DNA of 64,000 bases, from assembly GCF_041296385.1 (NCBI RefSeq), contig NC_091020.1:26159001-26223000 (forward strand), read 5' to 3'. This document shows positions 35,348-48,131 of the stretch, in pieces. Under the pieces are notes generated by a model. The model ran no database searches. It had not been told where the DNA came from and worked only from the letters and a program-made list of their open reading frames with translations. The translations under genes were made by a program, and so were the position numbers. The DNA comes from Aphelocoma coerulescens. Lineage: Eukaryota > Chordata > Aves > Passeriformes > Corvidae. Every line of letters starts with the position of its first letter. The stretch's first letter is position 1.

Positions 35348-36584
35348 CTGAAAGGAAAAGAACAAAAACAATACACTTGAGATCCTGAGCACAGATTCTT
35401 CCTACTGTCATGAACCTGTTTGCTGAGGCAGCACTTTTGCTTCCCAGATTCATGTGAAGTGAATTGACACCAACCATTCAACACCACACAACCCTTCTTT
35501 CCCTTACATCCTTCATAAATCCACCCTTGATTACTTTCTCCCTTTAAATTCTTTACCTGCTTCAGCCTCCCATCATTTCTTTCATTCTTCCCTAGATCAG
35601 ACATCAGAGCTATATGTTTTTACCAAGGGAAAGCCTTCTACCATGTACTTTGTATTTCCTACAGCACATACCCTCTGTAGAGTAATTCAGATCAGCTTGG
35701 AAAGTACCTCAGACCACCTCCTGTTCAGGGGTTTTACCTACTTCTCCACTGACAGTGCAGGTTGATGCACCCTGGCAGACCTGGGCAATCATTCCACATT
35801 CTCTTGTAACTAGAGGCCTTAGCAGCTGCAAACTAAATGGCCTAAGTGCAGCCATCCATCTTGCAGTCATGCAAGCCATCTCATCCACTGTCACTATCTG
35901 GGATGTCCTCACCTCCTATTCTGAAGCACTGCAAGGTGCTCATCTCATAATCTGGCACCTGAAGAAAAACAATTTGAATTTCTTCATGGGTACAATTTAT
36001 CCTAGAATACAGAACCAGATTGTCAGTACTCTGGTTGCATTCTTTCAGATTCATTAAGAATTTGTACTTTGTTTTATGACAAACCTCATCCACACGAGGA
36101 ACAATTTTGGCTTTTTAACATTCGTACTTACATGACAGAAACAGTACATTGCATTTAATGCTGGAAGTACTTCTAATCATTTTCCTTGGAGAGACACAGC
36201 TCCTTGTTTAATTACCACCTTCAGGTCAGAGAAATAGCATTTTACACTGAAATAGAAATAGCTGGAACTTTACAATCTCGTATTTAATCTTGGTTTTAAT
36301 TAAAACTATCATTTGACATTTCTTTCCTTGCTTCTAAGGGCTGTTGACTTCTGCTTGAAACAGACATGCAGGGTAACGAACCTTCAGGGAAGTTTGATGA
36401 GGGATGATTTTTCTCCAGCATGCGCAGAGTTCTTGGAATATATAAAGTGCTAAGTATTATTAGTCGCTGCCGTTTATAACATTTTATGCTTTCGCAGCTC
36501 ACTGCAGAACATTAATGAATACAGCCTGGGAAGCATGATCGAAATGCATTTCCCTTCAGAGGGACATGATTTTTTCCACATTAG

Positions 36585-36598
36585 CCACGAGAGGGCAG
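36585..36598 (+). promoter_or_regulatory. CTCF-like motif
   Basis: CCACGAGAGGGCAG fits the CTCF core CCASYAGRKGGCA at all but one position. It lies in the 8.5-kb intron about 170 bp from the CR1 fragment. Motif match only; occupancy is unknown. Confidence 0.35.
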
Positions 36599-36764
36599 GG
36601 AACGACGTAATTCCCAGCCTGCTCATTCCAGTGAGCTCAGGAAAGTTCCCTCTGTCCCTCTGCATCTAGGAAGGAGGGGGACGGGGGGCCGCAGCCTCTC
36701 CTGCCACCCAGCAGTGCTGTGTTGTGCAGCATGTCCCCTCCTTGTCCTAAGACAGAGTACTGAA

Positions 36765-36970
36765 AGGTCACAATAAGGTCTCCTCGGAGCCTTCTTCCCC
36801 AGGCTGAGCAACCCCAGCTATGTCAGCCTTCACAGGGAGAGGTGTTTCAGCCCTGTGATGATCTTTGCAGCCTCCTCTGGACTTGCTCCAACAGGTCCAC
36901 AGCTTTCCTGTGCTGAGGGCTCCAGAGCTGGACAGAGAACTCCAGGTGGGGTCTCTCACTCTGTCACAAC
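36765..36970 (-). repeat. CR1 LINE fragment, antisense on plus strand
   Basis: The plus strand reads like the reverse complement of the CR1 ORF2/3' region: aaggtctcctcggagccttc, ttccccaggctgagcaaccc, ctggacttgctccaacaggtc, and gctggacagagaactccagg are all typical. The element is truncated at both ends and retains no usable reading frame. It lies in the same orientation as SORCS1 transcription. Confidence 0.85.
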
Positions 36971-39319
36971 AAGGTTCCTGAGTCAAGTTCATGCCAATCC
37001 TGAGCTTCAGCAAAGCAGCCTCAGTTGAAATGGTCCTACTGCCACCTGAGCTGCTGCAAAGACTGGGTGGCTTTTCATACATGGAATTGAACCACCAAGC
37101 ATAGAGATAACACAGGATCAGACCTCTGTTTCCCACATTATTTCCTTTCCCCTCCCCATTATTTTCTTTTACTTCCACAGGCACACCAGCTGCCTGGGAC
37201 ACACTAAGAGGAGAGACTCCAGTGCCATCCTACTTCCCATGCAGAGGGGTTATCTAAGCTGAGAGCACAGGGAGTGTTTGCTTTTGGGACCAGCCAGCAA
37301 AGAAGATTAAGGAATCTCCTCCACAAGAGATTTTGAAGAGCAGGCCAGGTTGACATCCATTAGAGGAGACTGAGGTTCCTTCAATCCTGCTTTAATGGAG
37401 GAATGGGGACTATCCCTATTTCTGCTGGATTGCAGGAGTCTGGGCAGCAGTGATTGTACCTTTGATAAAGATTTACTAAGGCAATTCTTGTGAACTTTTA
37501 CAGTGCAATTCTCCATGGCTTCAATTCTAAAATGCCAGTAATAACTACTAAAGGGCAGAGCACTGAAATTGCTTAAGCTAATCTCCCAAACAGCCAACAC
37601 TGAGATGTGCACAACAAGAAAAGCTCTTCTTGCTACAGGAGACAGAAAGAAGGAAAAGCAGGATTCTTGCAGCGCCTGGTTCTCACTTTTTCTTCCCAGG
37701 GGAGGATTTTCTGTGTTCACATTAACTCAAGCATTTTTTCCTTTTCATTCTCGTGGACATTTTATGTGACTCCATTGGCAGAGGTTTGTAATTTAGCATT
37801 AATTAATGTCAATTAATGTATTCAGTTGCTAAGCTCTGGAATTAATTTCATTAGTTTTCCCGCACAGATGTTTTCCCTGCCATAGGTAATTAGGACATCA
37901 TGCTTTTCATTTCCAGAACCCTCACCTCCAACAACAGCTGCTGTTTTTAATATACAACAACAAAGTCACACTGTGTCTGGAGAGGAGAACATAGCAACTT
38001 CCAGCTCTTACACCCCCAGACACTTTGATTTTGACAGTTTTAGATACCCAGAGTAGGAATCTTCTCAGGGAATTACAGCTTTTTCTAAAGAGGAAGCAAG
38101 AGAAGTCACAGAACACAAGAACAGAGGAGACATCTTGTACAGGAAACCTCTGAAAAAATTAATCTGTTTTAGTGGTGAAAAAGAATTGCAAATGCTAACA
38201 CATAAAACAAGTTAAGAGGCAGGGGGACCCTGTGCCATGAAATATTTTATTCTTTTCCATGCTGCACGCTCATATGTTCTCAACGGAAATGGATCCAGCC
38301 TGTCCCAGAGACATTTCTTGGCTCAGCTGGTGGAGATGGAAGATTATTGGTGGCTACTGGAGGCTGGTGAGCCTCTGGAAAAGGGAGAGTTTTAGATCCC
38401 TTCCTAAAGCAGTGTGACTTTCTTCAGGATATTTTGTTGACAACTGCTTTTTTTTTTTTTTTTTTAAATTAAATATCAAACCCTAATATCCACTGCTTCC
38501 TAGTGTAAGCTTGCATGTATATCTTCTGAAAACCTTATTTAATCACAGGGAGAGTCAGCAAAAATGGTCACTGTACTCTGCAAATGTATGATTTATATTT
38601 TTCTTGTCTTCAGTTCATTGAGGAATGGGTTTTTCCCTCTATCAATAAAACCCACTGAGGACAAACCAGGAGTTTTATACAACGTAATCGATGATGTGTT
38701 TCTCTCACAGATTTTCTGTGGAGCATCGCAGTTCATTACTGAGCAACTTAGACATTAAGGGGTAGTTTCTGCTTTGAAAGGCTGACTGGCATCCTGTAAC
38801 TAATGAACCACAAGAACATGGTAGTAACACATGTCACTGAAAGATGCAGGCCTGTAACCCCTCTTCCCCAGTGACTGGTAACAGAAATCTAAGTTGCCAT
38901 AGCAGTCCAGGGACACCTTCAGCATTCAGAACCTCCCACGGCAATAAATTCCACAGTTTAATTAAAATTTTCTCCCATACTGTAATCTTTTTTTTTTGAG
39001 AAACCCGCAAAATGACTGTTCTTTATCCATTTCCATCTGGTCTGAATGTTGACTTGTGAAACATCCATGGTATGGGAATATGCTCACGACTCTCCAGGAC
39101 TCAGCAACTGCAAAGCAATTAACTAGTAATGAAGATCAGTGAAACAAAACCATCCCATTTACTAACTACTCACAAATCTGGTTTTATCCTGCTGCTACTC
39201 TTTCTTCATTGCATGTCAGCATCAGAAATCTTTCTTTACATAGGGAAGTATATCCTCTGCCATTTCTGGCATAAAGATGTAATTAGAGAAACTAACAGAT
39301 GTCATTCTCCAGGACAAAT

Positions 39320-39366
39320 ACTAATCATGATCAGGAAAAAACACTAATCACAATCAGGAAAAAAAA
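39320..39366. repeat. 23-bp imperfect tandem duplication
   Basis: actaatcatgatcaggaaaa (39320 onward) is followed at 39343 by actaatcacaatcaggaaaa; the two copies differ at two positions and run into a poly-A tract. Confidence 0.8.
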
Positions 39367-41165
39367 AAATCACTGCATGGGTTTAGGGCACTACAGGAAT
39401 TAATTCATCACTGTAGCTATGTTAGAAAAAGATTGCCAGGCTAGGTTGCCTACTCATTTTTTCCACAACAGTGATTATTTTATTCTTCCCAGCAATTTTC
39501 TGTGAAAAAACAGAAATTAAAGTGCTAGCGCAACTTTGTGATTCAGACACTATTGGCCAGATGCTCAGCCCTTGTGGATCAGCAAGCAGAACATGTCTGC
39601 TGGCTCCAGGTGAGACTTTGGTCTTACCTGCATCACAGCAGCACCTAAATTACCTTTCAGTAAGAAAACTTGCTGTGTAAATCAGGACAGCAGAAGAAAG
39701 GCAAAGGATGCAAAACTACTTTTTAAATATCAGGAGCTCTCTAAATTTTTGCCAGCACATTAGAAAACCCCTTAGCTTCTTTCATCCACACTTAAAAAAA
39801 AATTAAAAACTTTAAATAAATTAATGTCTTATCTACAAAAGCAAATGCACGTCTCATAAATGTAACAGTTGTTTTACTGGTTTACTGTCTATGGAAACTG
39901 TCATTTAGACATCCTCTGAGTCAGTTTTGCCATTCTCTGCAGGGCCAGCAGGTACCCAGTTAGTTTCCAAATGCCTTGTAGGAATCCATCTTTCTAATTT
40001 GCACCAACAGTCTGGATTCCTCAGTAGGCACCACCTGAATAAAAATTACCTCCCATATAATTAGCTTGAATCAGGCCTTACTGGGATAACCCTACCAAGC
40101 TCAAATCAGATAAGCCTGTTAATTTTATGATCTTGAGTATTCTTAACAAACCTGAACCCCACATGTCATTAAGTTTATACCTTCTGAAAGCACTTCAAGT
40201 TGCATTTGAGAAAACCTAGATTTAACTTCCACCATCACCCTGCCTGTAAGAAAGAGAAGCTTATTGTGCAATTAAAAACCGTAGGGGATTGTCTTACTGG
40301 GGTGTTGACCTGAAGCCAGACAAAAAAAAAAAAAAAATCACAATTCCTGCTGACTTTGCTGGTTTGCCTTTGATCCTGTTCCAAAATCAAAGCAAAACAC
40401 CAGGGACACCCAAGCATATAAATGGAAATGTGAGATAACATTCATATGAATTTCTTCCAAGCAGAACAATCAGTTTTACCACTATGCTCTCAGCCCCGGA
40501 TTGATATGGACTGGGCCTGAAGCCTTTAAAAATAAACAAAAGCATCACATTCCATGAGATGAAAATTTGCATGGTGTTTTCCAAAACTTACACAACAGGA
40601 TGAAAAACATAAATGGCAAAGATTAGCCCTGCAAATCTGTCTCCACCAATAGAACTAGATTGAGCAGGTTGTACTCAGTTTGTTCATCACTACCTGCACC
40701 CTAGTTTGATGAGACAGTGTGTTCAGAAGGAGTCCATCTTTTTTCTGGATCCCAAGGGGAAAAAAAAAGATAGGGAGAACATGCACTCAGGAAGAACATT
40801 GCTAGCCAGATCCTCAGCAGGTGTAAATCAACACACCATTGAAGTTATACTGATTTATGCCTGCTAAGAGACTCTTGTTTGGTCTTGCAAACCTTTTACA
40901 TGATGTACATAAGCACAATAAATTAAGTACACAGACAGACCACAATCAGGGAGAAGAGAGAGAGAGAGTTACTGGTGTTCTAGCAAGGAGAGCCCAATGC
41001 TAAGGTTGTTGCTCACAGATATTCTCAGACAATTCTGTCAGGGAGATCCTGTACCCTGCTGACATTTCTGCTTCTTCTCACCTAAAGTCACAGTTGTACT
41101 ATTCAGCTTCTGCTGGAAAAGATCAGCACAAAACTGAGGGTTTTCTTCTTATCTGTATTTAGTTC

Positions 41166-41198
41166 AGCAGGTTTTTGCTTAGCAGGTTTTTGCTTAGC
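41166..41198. repeat. 15-bp perfect tandem duplication
   Basis: agcaggtttttgctt occurs twice head to tail (41166-41180, 41181-41195) and is followed by the first three bases of a third copy. Confidence 0.88.
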
Positions 41199-43217
41199 CC
41201 TTTTATGTCCACTTTAGGATCTTTTATTTTATTGTACAGATTGTGTGGTTGTTTACACACTACTCCCCTTTCCTTTTATTTTCTCTCTGTCTTGTTTTCG
41301 CAAATCTATTTTCAAATTTAATTTCTTTATTGAAATTTTACACTTGGTTGACTCTCAAAAGAGATGTTCCAAACAAAGTAAAAGTAAGTAAATGCAAGAA
41401 TATTGAAAAAAACCCCCAAAAACATAAAAACTCAAGAAAAATTATTTGCAGATTGCCCTGAGTCTGGAATAAAGGTATCTTTCTTACTTCAGCACACTTC
41501 ACTCCATTATCCCACTGGTAGAAACACACCTGCTCCATTCCAGAGGTTTGTTCATCCATTGGAGGGTGATGATTACTTTGTGCAAGAAAAGGAGACTGAT
41601 TTAGTTCTTGAAGAAAGGTCTAATAGACAAGAGACCTGTACATACCAAGTTGCTCATGGTAACTACAGTAATGGACCATGTGCACACTCTGTCTTGGCCT
41701 TAAAATCCTGTGACCTGCAGTGCTTCCAAATACCTGGCAAAAAAATGCTGTGAGATGTTCCAAGGTTACTGCTTCCAGCTACCCACCACAGTCCTATAGG
41801 TAGAGACCAACACTCCTTGGAACAAGGGGCAAAACAGAGCACACACTTAGAGAAAATCCAACACCTTTATCACCAATGAGGTGAGCTGGGGACCTCCTGA
41901 TTCATTACGAGAAGTTTCATCCAAATGACTGATTTGCAAGAAGGGTCACCACTGGCTGAAGGCTTGACACCACTGATATATTTGTATTTGTAGTTCTGAC
42001 ACTGAATAAACTGAAAAACTTCAGTTGTGCTCCCTCACAACTCAGCCAATGTAAGTTGCAGAATCTGTTACTGGTGTTGAGTTGATGAGAAGAATTTGTT
42101 ATTCCCCGATATATTCTTTTTATTAATATGCCTGACTCCTCAGTGAAGCCAATTTCACCTACCTGTTTCTTGGCTTCCACTTAGAGAGCTAAAATGAAGA
42201 CTATTAATTTGTTAGGAACTCAAGAAGTGTTCTGCAGAATGTGCAATAGCTGTGCAAAATGCTCTTATTTCAGCCCAAGAACACAAACAAGACTGTTCAA
42301 GGCATTTGGAGCATGGCACTTTCTCTGCCCACTATGAGCTGAATATCCCTCAAATGCATCACCAGAATACAGCTCCTTAAACATCACTTGTAGTGCTTCA
42401 TCTCAATGACCTCAAATTTTAATGACTTCTAACAGCAGTATTTTGTGCTGAAATAGGCATTGTCCTGTTAGAATATTTCCTTCTTATTTAGCACGTCACA
42501 AGAAATAAAAAGCCTCACGTTCCCAGCCTTGCTGCCACATCAGGTAAGTGAAATTGAGAGGAGAAATAATAATCATAGATCACAAATTATAAGAAATAGA
42601 GATCATATGTTCTTTCAGTGTCACTAATCCTGCACATCTTGAAATGAAAAGACCTTTAAAACTTTATGGTTTCTATCGCAACTGTTTCTTTTCAAAATTC
42701 ATCTTCCAAAAAATTCTCTTTCAAGCTAAATTTCCATAAGTTAAAAACCAGATTGCCTTACAATTAACTCTTCAGGTATTATTTAAGTTTCCAATGACAA
42801 AATGCACATTTTAAGTAACACCACTGTATTTGAGGGTACAATTCAAGGGAGAACATCATCCATTTAAAAAATAATTAACTGAAGGCATCATTAATACTTA
42901 TGTATTGCAAATGGTAAAAACCTTCTTATTATGTTGCAGGAAAACTGCTATTTACTGAGGAAACAATATGGAATTAAAATGACTGGATCTCTGGCAGCTG
43001 GGCTTCTAGTGTGATGCCTGCCTGAGGCAATCCAGTGTTATGGAAAAGAAATCCATGGAGAAAGATCTGCAAAGGCAGTGGAGCTCAAAGATAAACCTTG
43101 AGAAAGCCTGGATGGGAGGAGAAAAGGCCAGCAGGTGGCTGAGGGTGCCTGAGAGAATTTACAGCCAATTAGGAGAATATTTTGGAGTTGCAGGTAAAGG
43201 AGGCTCCTGGAATACAG

Positions 43218-43262
43218 AAAAAAAAACAACCCAAAAACAAAACAAACAAACAAAAAAAAATC
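43218..43262. repeat. A-rich CAAA low-complexity run
   Basis: Poly-A interrupted by single or double C, including acaaaacaaacaaacaaaa. It creates lysine/glutamine-rich spurious open frames on the plus strand. Confidence 0.8.
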
Positions 43263-43827
43263 AAACCCCTCAAGAGGCAAAGCAGGGAGGGAAAGAAGCT
43301 GATGAAAGTGAAGGACAACAGCAGGACATGCAGTAACAGTGAAGAATGCACTTACACTGGTCATTAAAAGGTTTCTAATGTGAGAGAAATTAGGTATTTT
43401 CAAAGGTAGTACCTAAGGCAGAGCATCCCTGGTCTGCTAAAGCTATAAAGCTGTGAACAAGGTGATGTTATGTACTGTGTGAACAAACAGCAGCTAGACT
43501 TTGTGACCCAGGAACTTCAATGTCATGTTCCCATCAACAAAAATCATAAGAAGAAATTGAAGTGTTGTGTGTAGTAACTCCAGTTAACTGCTTATCACCT
43601 CTTCTTCCTTACCATGTCCTCAGCTGCTTTCACAGCCTGATAAACCCAACTTTTTGCCTTGCTGGAAAGGCTTCTCTTCTGACAGACCTAACTTGCAGCA
43701 GCCAAACTCCTCATACTAAATGAGTGAATCACTAAAAGGAAGTGAGATTTCTATCATCATATTGCATGGTGACAACAATAAGAGGAGAGTCCAATATACC
43801 ACAGTATCTGGAAGTTGATGTACTTAC

Positions 43828-43892
43828 GACCATCCACTGTCCTTGCCTCCAGGTGCACAAGGTCAGGCTCTCTTCCATTCCCCATCATAGAC
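43828..43892 (-). CDS. SORCS1: SORCS1 coding exon 2 of 14 (VPS10 propeller)
   Basis: This is a 65-nt exon flanked by ttttacag and gtaagt. It completes the split Trp codon with G, then encodes SMMGNGREPDLVHLEA and ends with RTVDG plus one base (C). The EPDLVHLEARTVDG core is the SorCS1 form; SORCS3 has a different sequence (ADLVHMEVRTTDG, from memory). Phases are 2 in and 1 out, and the following exon provides AT to finish the split codon as His. The piece is a propeller strand pair in the cargo-binding domain. The exon is short enough that gene finders may miss it. Confidence 0.94.
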
Positions 43893-46074
43893 CTGTAAAA
43901 GATTGAGACAAGGGCATTAAAAACAACATATACCATGAATGGCTGAGATATTACTTTCCAAGGAGATCCTGTTTAGCTGGACATAAACTCACACTCACAA
44001 ATAAGAACTGAAAATTTTGAAAGAAATTTGGAGTTTTCCATAACATGAACTTGAATACTTTAAAGAAATTCCACCATTTTTTCTAATCAATGTCATTGTA
44101 CGTATGAGTTCTTTATTTATCACCCCTTTACCTCACTTCTTTCCACCTGGAGACTTGTTCCTGTTCTTGTTGGCACCTGAAATTTTGGTATTTCTCCTGG
44201 TTTGGTCAGAAAGATGCATTTCAGTTCAGGGTGGGATACAGAAGACTTTAACTGAAGAGATAATAGTATTTGCCAGCATACTAATTATAGCTGTTCCTTT
44301 ATATTGGACATTTTATGCACATTTGCTTTATTGACACGCTTAATGATCAATGTTCCCTCATTAATTAAGAAGTTTTAAAAACTCATTTCATCCTGAGACA
44401 TTTTATCACTTCTGATCTAATAAAAACAGTGTTCCATTAATAAAAGAAACGTTACATTGAAAATGACTGTTTGTTCCCTCTGAATTAACAAGTAACAAAG
44501 ACATTGAGGAGTGAGGAGTTCATGGAATTTAAATTTTGCTTCCATTGTTGAGGTTCCCCTGGACTGGCAGTGTTAGCCTCACCAATTCCCTGGAAGAGTC
44601 CAAATGGCCAGTGGTTTGATGGGCAGCCTGAATTATGGGAGTACTGACTGCAGTATGTGCCAATCCCACTGTACAGCAGCCTCAGCAGCATCTCTGACAA
44701 TCAGCCTTGTTTCTGGTCCTGATCCTATCATCCAAGTCATAATCCTGGATTAAAGCTAAGGGTTAAACAACCAGTTTCTTGTTAGCTGCCTGACCTCCTA
44801 GTTAATAGAGGCATGAGGGAAGACACACATTCATTTCCAGTGATAAGCAAATTAGATGTTCTCTTCAAAGCCCCATTATTTTTCAGGAAATCAGAAGAGA
44901 GATTCAAACAGTGATTTAGACCTTAATTCAGTTCCCACTGACTGCAATCAGAGGAACCTCCAGTGCTTAATCATCATGTGCATTAACTAATAACTATTAT
45001 AAAAATGTTAATAATAAGAAGACTGTGTCCTGATTAATCCTTACCTTTGCTTGACAAAACATGTAGCAATTCACTAGGAAAGGTTTTTTTATCCTTTGTC
45101 AGGGACTGAAGTTTCAGAAAACACTCTGAGCCAGCACTGCTTTTACCTCTTCTTCATTTTTAATAAATGGAGAGCCATTTTTAATCAGTTTATGGCAAGG
45201 TGTTATTCCCCTAAACATTCAACTTCCACTTAAAATCTCTGCTTCCTGGTAATTGACACCAAGTGAGGGGGGAAGGAAGCATTTTCCTGGAGGATTTTTA
45301 TTATGTCTGCTATGATCAGCAGATTTAGCACCACCATGCTGGGCCTGCTCGCTACAATTCAGTTCAAGATAGACAGATGCCAGTGACAAACAGCTCTAAA
45401 AAAACTGCAGAAGAACAAAGTTTGCATTATGGCCTATCTCCTCTCTATTCTTGTTTATTTAAGTGGGCTTTAAATACTAGAACTGGAACACTGGAATAGC
45501 CCACTTGGAACTGAGCTATTGCAGAGGACATAGCACAGCTTTGTCAGTTCATTCCTCCTCCTGACCTCACACACCTCCGTGGGGATGTGAACTCTCCAAA
45601 GAAACAAGGAATATATTCCACAAATTAGAACATTTTGTCACTTCAGAGCACAACAATGGTGTTCATCCAGCAAAGAACCTGCTGCCCTAGTTAAAGCACA
45701 GGAGTGTACACTCAGGTGTTTTGTGAGTTTCCTCCTCACAGAGCTATTCTGACCCCAAGAAAAACCTCTTTTGCATCTTCTCAGGCAAAGACAGACAATT
45801 TTATGAGCCATAATTTACATCAAACTCTTAGGTGTCTTAAGAGCAGCATATAAAGATCTGGACCCCTGAAGCCCTGAAAGTAGTCACCTGCGTATGGCTT
45901 AGTCTCACACTACAACAGCCAGTATTGGGGCTGTGGAAGCCTCAATTCAAGGCAGAATCAGCCATCAATTGTCCCAAGGGGGTACAGAACAAGAATGACT
46001 GACACAGGACTGGTGATAAACCTCCAGGACTTCCTTTCTTTTGATATCTGCTAAGCCCTGCAGTTTAGAAATGT

Positions 46075-46175
46075 GATGACAAAGATGAAAACTAAGGTCC
46101 AGAGGAGGAAATTCCTGAAGTCAAATAGGACATCTGAGGTATAGTCAAGAGCCATATCCATGTCTTCCTATCTGC
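46075..46175 (+). repeat. MIR-like SINE relic
   Basis: The stretch gatgaaaactaaggtccaga, ggaggaaattcctgaagtca and a following ggacatctgaggt region resemble the gatgaggaaactgaggcccagag and gacttgcccaaggtcac core of MIR. It is degenerate. Confidence 0.5.
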
Positions 46176-46263
46176 CAGATCTTTCTCCCTTCCTTAGAAA
46201 ATACACATTTCATTGCTTTGATATATAATAGGCTTAATTTATGTGTGACAGCACAAGGTCCGT

Positions 46264-46307
46264 CATAATATTAAATGACACACTCAGGCCCATAATATTA
46301 AATGACA
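46264..46307. repeat. 17-bp direct repeat (27-bp period)
   Basis: The unit cataatattaaatgaca is repeated exactly at 46264-46280 and 46291-46307 with ten bases between. Confidence 0.88.
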
Positions 46308-48091
46308 ACATGAACAATCAGCTGTAAAGAACAGGCAAAATACAAATACACATCTGCTCAAATCAATATTAAGTGTACAGAGCTGACAGCCAGAAACATA
46401 TCACTTCCATCTGGATTCTGCTGAGAATGCTTACTGACCGGGATTTTTGTAATGTCACTTTTTTTTTGGATGATGCTGTCTTGTTCCATGGTAGACCTGG
46501 ATATTGCTCTATACATCCCTCCATACCATCTGAAAAGCCACATAAATTAATACCATTCTCACCCAGTTATACATTACAGATATTTAACTCCGAACTAATC
46601 TCACTCAACTCTCTTTGCAGGCAGAGAGGTGAAACAGGCATTTTTGCACTGTGGATCAGCTGAACAGTGTTAGGACTTTATGAGAAGAATTTATCCTAGA
46701 AAGGCCTGTTCCTCTCCATCGAATTTAAGATGTCTGGACACTACACTAGAGACACCCACATGTGATCACATAAAGGTCCCTAAAGCAGGAAACAAAACAA
46801 CCTGAAATATGTTTATTACCTAATTTTAAAAACACAAATTACAGATGAGATATGGATTGCAATTAAAGGGGTAATTGAATGTCCTGAGCAGTCCCTTTTC
46901 TGAGAAATGTTTTATACAGCTTACATCAGCCTTACTATTTACTCTAGGACATATAAAAGCCTAGGAGACAGTCAGAAATGCAATATTGACCACAGTAAGC
47001 ATATACAGGAGAGAAATACTGTGCTTTTGGGTGCACTGCCCCTGAGAACACGCTCTCTGTAGGAAGATAGACATATCCTTTTACATGCATAGGACAATCT
47101 GTTCCTAAAGCATCTACTGGATAAAAGGTGTTAGGAACTGTAGGATATATATAAGAAATCTTGAATTTTTAGTATGTCAACCAAATCCATCACAACACTA
47201 CCAAGCATGCAGCTATACTGTTAGCAGGTTTTCTTGTCTTTTTCATCTGGCTGGGGGAACAAAAAGCATCATCCTTAGAAGCTGAGAAGGTCAACATACC
47301 TCTACAAGCCTGGGTATTATTAAGTAGTTTAAACCCATGGCATCAGTATGAAAAAGAATTAATAACTGATTACAAAGAAATTGCATTCCTGACAGACTGG
47401 AAGGTTCTTAAACTAAAGACAGAATGATCAAAAAATAACAATCTTCACATGGGGAAGACGGAAACTACATGCTGGATTGGCCCAAGACAGCACCAAAGCC
47501 TCCAACACAGTGTTTCTAACTTGATACAAGTGCCCACTGTACTTCATTATCTTTTTTCTTACTACACATATACTTATTATGTGCATGTGGTCAATGCAAT
47601 GCTTCACAAGCTAGACAAGGAAAAGTGCTGTGTGTTCAACAGCTAATAAACCAAGCAACCTACAAAGAGCAGGGCTACAGATGAACAACATTCTGAGGCC
47701 CACTCAGCTACTGATTTGTCTCAGAAATTTCTCTAAAAATAATCAACAGTCCAAAATTTGCCATTCCCTATTCTGAGCAACTCCTGTTCACTATGCTGGC
47801 AGTGCTTTCTTCTCGTATTTCTCAAATCCATTCTTCCCTTTCAGCATCTGTTCTCAAAGACTAAACACTCATATATGCACAAACTTTTCTTCTTGCCTCA
47901 GTCTATGTTTTCACTTTGTGGTAAAATGCCAGCATGTCCTTTGTCTGTCCCTTTAATCTTCAGCTTTCTGTAATACTCCCAGAAACTTCAGGACACCAGG
48001 GATATCCTTGCAATTCTTTCTGTTGAATGGTGCCTATTGTATTTTTGTGATTAACTTTTAGTGTTTTGTTGGTATAATTGTCTGGATGTTT

Positions 48092-48131
48092 TGAAAAAAG
48101 AAAAAGGAAAAGAAAAAGAAAAAAAATCTTT
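48092..48131. repeat. A/G-rich GAAAAA run
   Basis: gaaaaaagaaaaaggaaaag and following consist only of A and G for about 36 bases. Low-complexity sequence. Confidence 0.75.

Larger units (their letters stand above)
35348..43827 (-). other. SORCS1: SORCS1 intron (8.5 kb)
   Basis: No coding exon is seen. It contains an antisense CR1 fragment (about 36765-36970), a CTCF-like motif (36585-36598), a 23-bp imperfect tandem duplication (39320-39366), a 15-bp perfect tandem duplication (41166-41198), homopolymer runs near 38448 and 40321, and an A-rich CAAA run (about 43218-43262). The region around 37307-37720 is open on the minus strand for 137 codons but has no recognisable protein content. Confidence 0.9.
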
